Below, piece after piece: positions 58,937-64,000 of a stretch of DNA of 64,000 bases. Under the pieces are notes generated by a model that made no database searches, was not told the DNA's origin, and was given only the letters and a program-made list of their open reading frames with translations. A program made the translations under genes and the position numbers. How positions within the stretch are numbered: the first letter of the stretch is position 1; each line of letters begins with the position of its first letter. Source of the DNA: Lachnospiraceae bacterium (GTDB lineage: Bacteria; Bacillota; Clostridia; Lachnospirales; Lachnospiraceae); the NCBI GenBank assembly GCA_910574805.1, contig CAJTCV010000016.1:32688-96687 (forward strand), given 5' to 3'.

Positions 58937-59113
58937 TTACTTCCTGCAGTTTGCCGGCAGCTTCTCTGACCATGGAAGCAGGTCCTCGCAGAACCAGGTA
59001 TCACAGTCATCCATATGTTTCGGGATCTATCTCAGCAGATGTTCAAAATAATCATAAGGTTTCAGATTGTTTGCTTTTGCGGTTTCTGCAAGACTGTAGA
59101 TGATGGCTGTTTT
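58937..59113 (-). pseudogene. IS66-family transposase, C-terminal remnant
   Basis: Minus-strand IIYSLAETAKANNLKPYDYF, then EHLLR, a TAG stop, and IPKHMDDCDTWFCEDLLPWS-EKLPANC. This is the conserved tail of IS66 TnpC (relatives read YFxYLLEEIPxH ... LLPWSxxLP). Only about 58 codons remain, with one in-frame stop, and no terminal inverted repeat was identified. Confidence 0.78.
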
Positions 59114-59264
59114 TTCCTGCGCTGTGCATTATACTACATGCTCTGAATAAAACAATATGTTCAGCAGGCTCCTATGACAATTCTTTCGTATATTTTTTCA
59201 TCGTAAACACCGCATAAATGGCAATCAACAGCTCCGTCAATGACATGGCAATTGATAAAATACA
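59114..59264. other. gap beside IS66 remnant
   Basis: No gene supported. A 24-codon minus-strand frame (MSLTELLIAIYAVFTMKKYT) looks like a membrane-protein tail but has no ribosome-binding site. Confidence 0.3.
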
Positions 59265-59302
59265 AAAAGCAGTGAATAAAGCGCAAAGCTTCACTCACTG
59301 CT
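59265..59302 (-). terminator. intrinsic terminator of bgl operon
   Basis: A stem of about 14 bp with minor mismatches (AGCAGTGAGTGAAGC/GCTTTATTCACTGCT) is followed on the minus strand by TTTTTGTATTTT, about 25 nt after the bglA stop. Confidence 0.85.
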
Positions 59303-59325
59303 TTCCGTAATCTGTCATCCTTCCA

Positions 59326-62795
<3,470 letters not shown>

Positions 62796-62814
62796 TCATT
62801 CTTTTGCCGGCCGT

Positions 62815-63657
62815 TCAAGAACCGCTTTTATAAATAATCCGTTCAATATGTATGGTCAGATACAGCATTTCATCGCTGGAAAGCGTATAGGAATACCGGT
62901 TCTTCACGAATACTCCGATCTTCTCCACACATTTATATGAATTTACATATTTTTTTTGAATGGTATCCAAAAGTTCGTCCTGTTCATCCTGCTCGTACAA
63001 CTTCCCATTCACCAGCCGCTGGGCAAAGAACTTCAGATGTGTGACAAAGCGGTAATAATAGACGCTTTCCTGGTTGAACTCCACCTGAAAATGATATTTT
63101 ACAATGTTGGACAACTCCACCATAATGTCCGTGATCCGCCGCATGTCCAGGGCGTTTTCGTTCATTCTGGCCTCTGCGATGTGAAAAGCGCAGAAACCCG
63201 CCTCGTCTTCGGAAAGCCGCACTCCAGTATGCTCTTCCACGATCTGCAGGATATGGCAGCCTGCTTCATATTCCTCGCTGTAGAACCGCCGGATATCCCA
63301 AAGCATTACATTTTTAACCTCTATACCGTTCTGGAAGCGCTTGACGGCCCCGTAAAGATGGTCCACCAGTCCCAGATACAAAAGCGTATTCTGCTCAATG
63401 GACAGCTTCTCCTGTATATAGCTTATGATTTCATTCCCCATGGTCAGATAGTCCAACGGAATGTAGGAGAGAAATTCCCGGAATTTCATATTCATATCCG
63501 GTTCTGACAATACGAAAATCTTCTGTATTTTGGAATCGTCAATTTCATCTCCAACCCGTTTTTTGAACGCAAGCCCACAGCCGACCGCAACAATCTCCCT
63601 GTGATCCTTATCTCTTGTTTCCACCGCATTGTTGTTATAAATTTTTTCAATTAACAT
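62815..63657 (-). CDS. licT: BglG/LicT-family transcription antiterminator
   Basis: 280 residues starting MLIEKIYNNNAVETRDKDH; a longer in-frame start would lie within the leader terminator and is rejected. CAT RNA-binding domain 1-55 (EIVAVGCGLAFKKRVGD), PRD1 about 65-165 (VDHLYGAVKRFQNG), PRD2 about 170-275 (FCAFHIAEARMN, LTIHIERI). PTS-dependent phosphorylation of the PRD His residues would control binding to RAT sites found before both licT and bglF. Confidence 0.94.
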   Translation of the reverse strand: MLIEKIYNNNAVETRDKDHREIVAVGCGLAFKKRVGDEIDDSKIQKIFVLSEPDMNMKFREFLSYIPLDYLTMGNEIISYIQEKLSIEQNTLLYLGLVDHLYGAVKRFQNGIEVKNVMLWDIRRFYSEEYEAGCHILQIVEEHTGVRLSEDEAGFCAFHIAEARMNENALDMRRITDIMVELSNIVKYHFQVEFNQESVYYYRFVTHLKFFAQRLVNGKLYEQDEQDELLDTIQKKYVNSYKCVEKIGVFVKNRYSYTLSSDEMLYLTIHIERIIYKSGS

Positions 63658-63736
63658 TCCGCGCTCCTCCCCCGCAACCCGGATAAGGACCGGATCTCTC
63701 CATGGTCTTCCATCGATCCGGCATTTGAAAATTGTA

Positions 63737-63799
63737 TAAAAAAATACCTGCCTATTAATCCATACAGATATCCTGCACGAATCCAATAAACAGGTATAG
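63737..63799 (-). terminator. leader terminator upstream of licT
   Basis: Arms ATACCTGTTTATT and AATAGGCAGGTAT enclose a large loop, followed on the minus strand by TTTTTTTATAC. The 5' arm shares bases with the 3' end of the RAT site, the classic mutually exclusive arrangement. Confidence 0.7.
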
Positions 63800-63823
63800 C
63801 TTACTTAATCGTAATAACCATCC
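63793..63823 (-). promoter_or_regulatory. RAT antiterminator site before licT
   Basis: Minus strand GGATGGTTATTACG ... AAGTAAGCTATACC matches the bipartite RAT pattern recognised by LicT/BglG proteins and overlaps the leader terminator. Predicts autogenous control. Confidence 0.7.
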
Positions 63824-63836
63824 TTCAATTGTGCTC

Positions 63837-63865
63837 ATTCTATCAAAAAAAACATCTTCTGTCAA
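63837..63865 (-). promoter_or_regulatory. sigma-A promoter of licT-bglF-bglA
   Basis: TTGACA and TAGAAT separated by exactly 17 bp on the minus strand, immediately upstream of the RAT site. The strongest promoter match in the window. Confidence 0.85.
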
Positions 63866-63923
63866 CTGGCAGTTCCGCAGACCGAAAGTTCTATAGGGCA
63901 ATCGCAAAGTCGTACCCTCAAAA

Positions 63924-64000
63924 TCATGCTTCCTTTTGTGTTACACTTTTAAACAGAAGTCTCTCAATTCTGTTGGGATCATGTTCATTTGCCATCAGAA
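63924..64000 (-). CDS. possible end of an unknown gene at window edge
   Basis: The frame MANEHDPNRIERLLFKSVTQ, ending KEA and a TGA stop, is open to the right edge and could be a short start or the tail of a longer gene. I do not recognise it. Only about 25 codons are visible. Confidence 0.25.
   Translation of the reverse strand, partial: LMANEHDPNRIERLLFKSVTQKEA

Overview
The window (about 50% G+C, Gram-positive gene content) most likely comes from a gut Lachnospiraceae (Clostridia). Pointers are a large class C sortase pilus operon, SipW-type secreted proteins, BTAD-type regulation, several sugar ABC and PTS systems, and many small decayed nuclease/ATPase genes of kinds common in that family. 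Genus cannot be fixed from sequence reading alone.

Layout. 1-15,924 (all minus strand): a surface-pilus operon. It has a BTAD/degenerate-GGDEF regulator, two conserved accessory proteins, a signal peptidase I, a 1692-residue LPSTG adhesin, a major pilin, two class C sortases, a fimbrial-like protein, two SipW-type secreted proteins, a protein with a non-standard LRRTG sorting motif and a MucBP-like protein cut by the window edge. 16,125-19,684 (minus): GntR regulator, lactose/cellobiose-type PTS IIB and IIA without IIC, and a ManA-ROK kinase fusion. 19,776-22,451 (minus): pabA-pabB-pabC for p-aminobenzoate. 22,700-23,863: a small island with a relaxase-like remnant, a likely small RNA and a DUF3800 protein. 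24,018-26,465 (minus): metY and its LysR neighbour. 26,662-33,530: sucrose/fructoside locus (yesL, ABC binding protein and two permeases, LacI, GH32) with three copies of a LacI-type operator.

33,577-39,516: accessory stretch with an AraC remnant, a short HAD protein, a HipA-like kinase plus HIRAN pair, an EamA transporter, a broken GNAT gene and an AAA-ATPase/nuclease. 39,569-43,667: AraC regulator and MATE exporter, RimJ-like GNAT, VanW-domain protein. 43,762-48,230: gene graveyard with a galactitol-type PTS fused by deletion, Rpn nuclease, ogt, and pieces of an AAA-ATPase and a MATE gene. 48,235-54,692: an alpha-galactoside locus in decay. The AraC regulator and the binding protein each carry one in-frame TAG, the first permease has a frameshifting deletion, while permease 2 and GH36 alpha-galactosidase remain open. 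54,796-58,040: second LysR paralogue and a TetR-MFS pair with shared operators. 58,178-59,113: tail ends of HsdR and IS66 transposase meeting at a palindrome. 59,326-63,865 (minus): licT-bglF-bglA beta-glucoside operon with two antiterminator (RAT) sites.

The most unusual signal I found is a family of four imperfect palindromes (about 70-105 bp), each lying directly before the ribosome-binding site of a different gene (PTS IIB, metY, and two ABC permease genes), always in the same orientation as that gene. Its paired arms change together between copies, which suggests a structured RNA leader or a directed mobile palindrome. I do not recognise it as a known riboswitch class. No CRISPR array, tRNA, rRNA or intact insertion sequence was seen.
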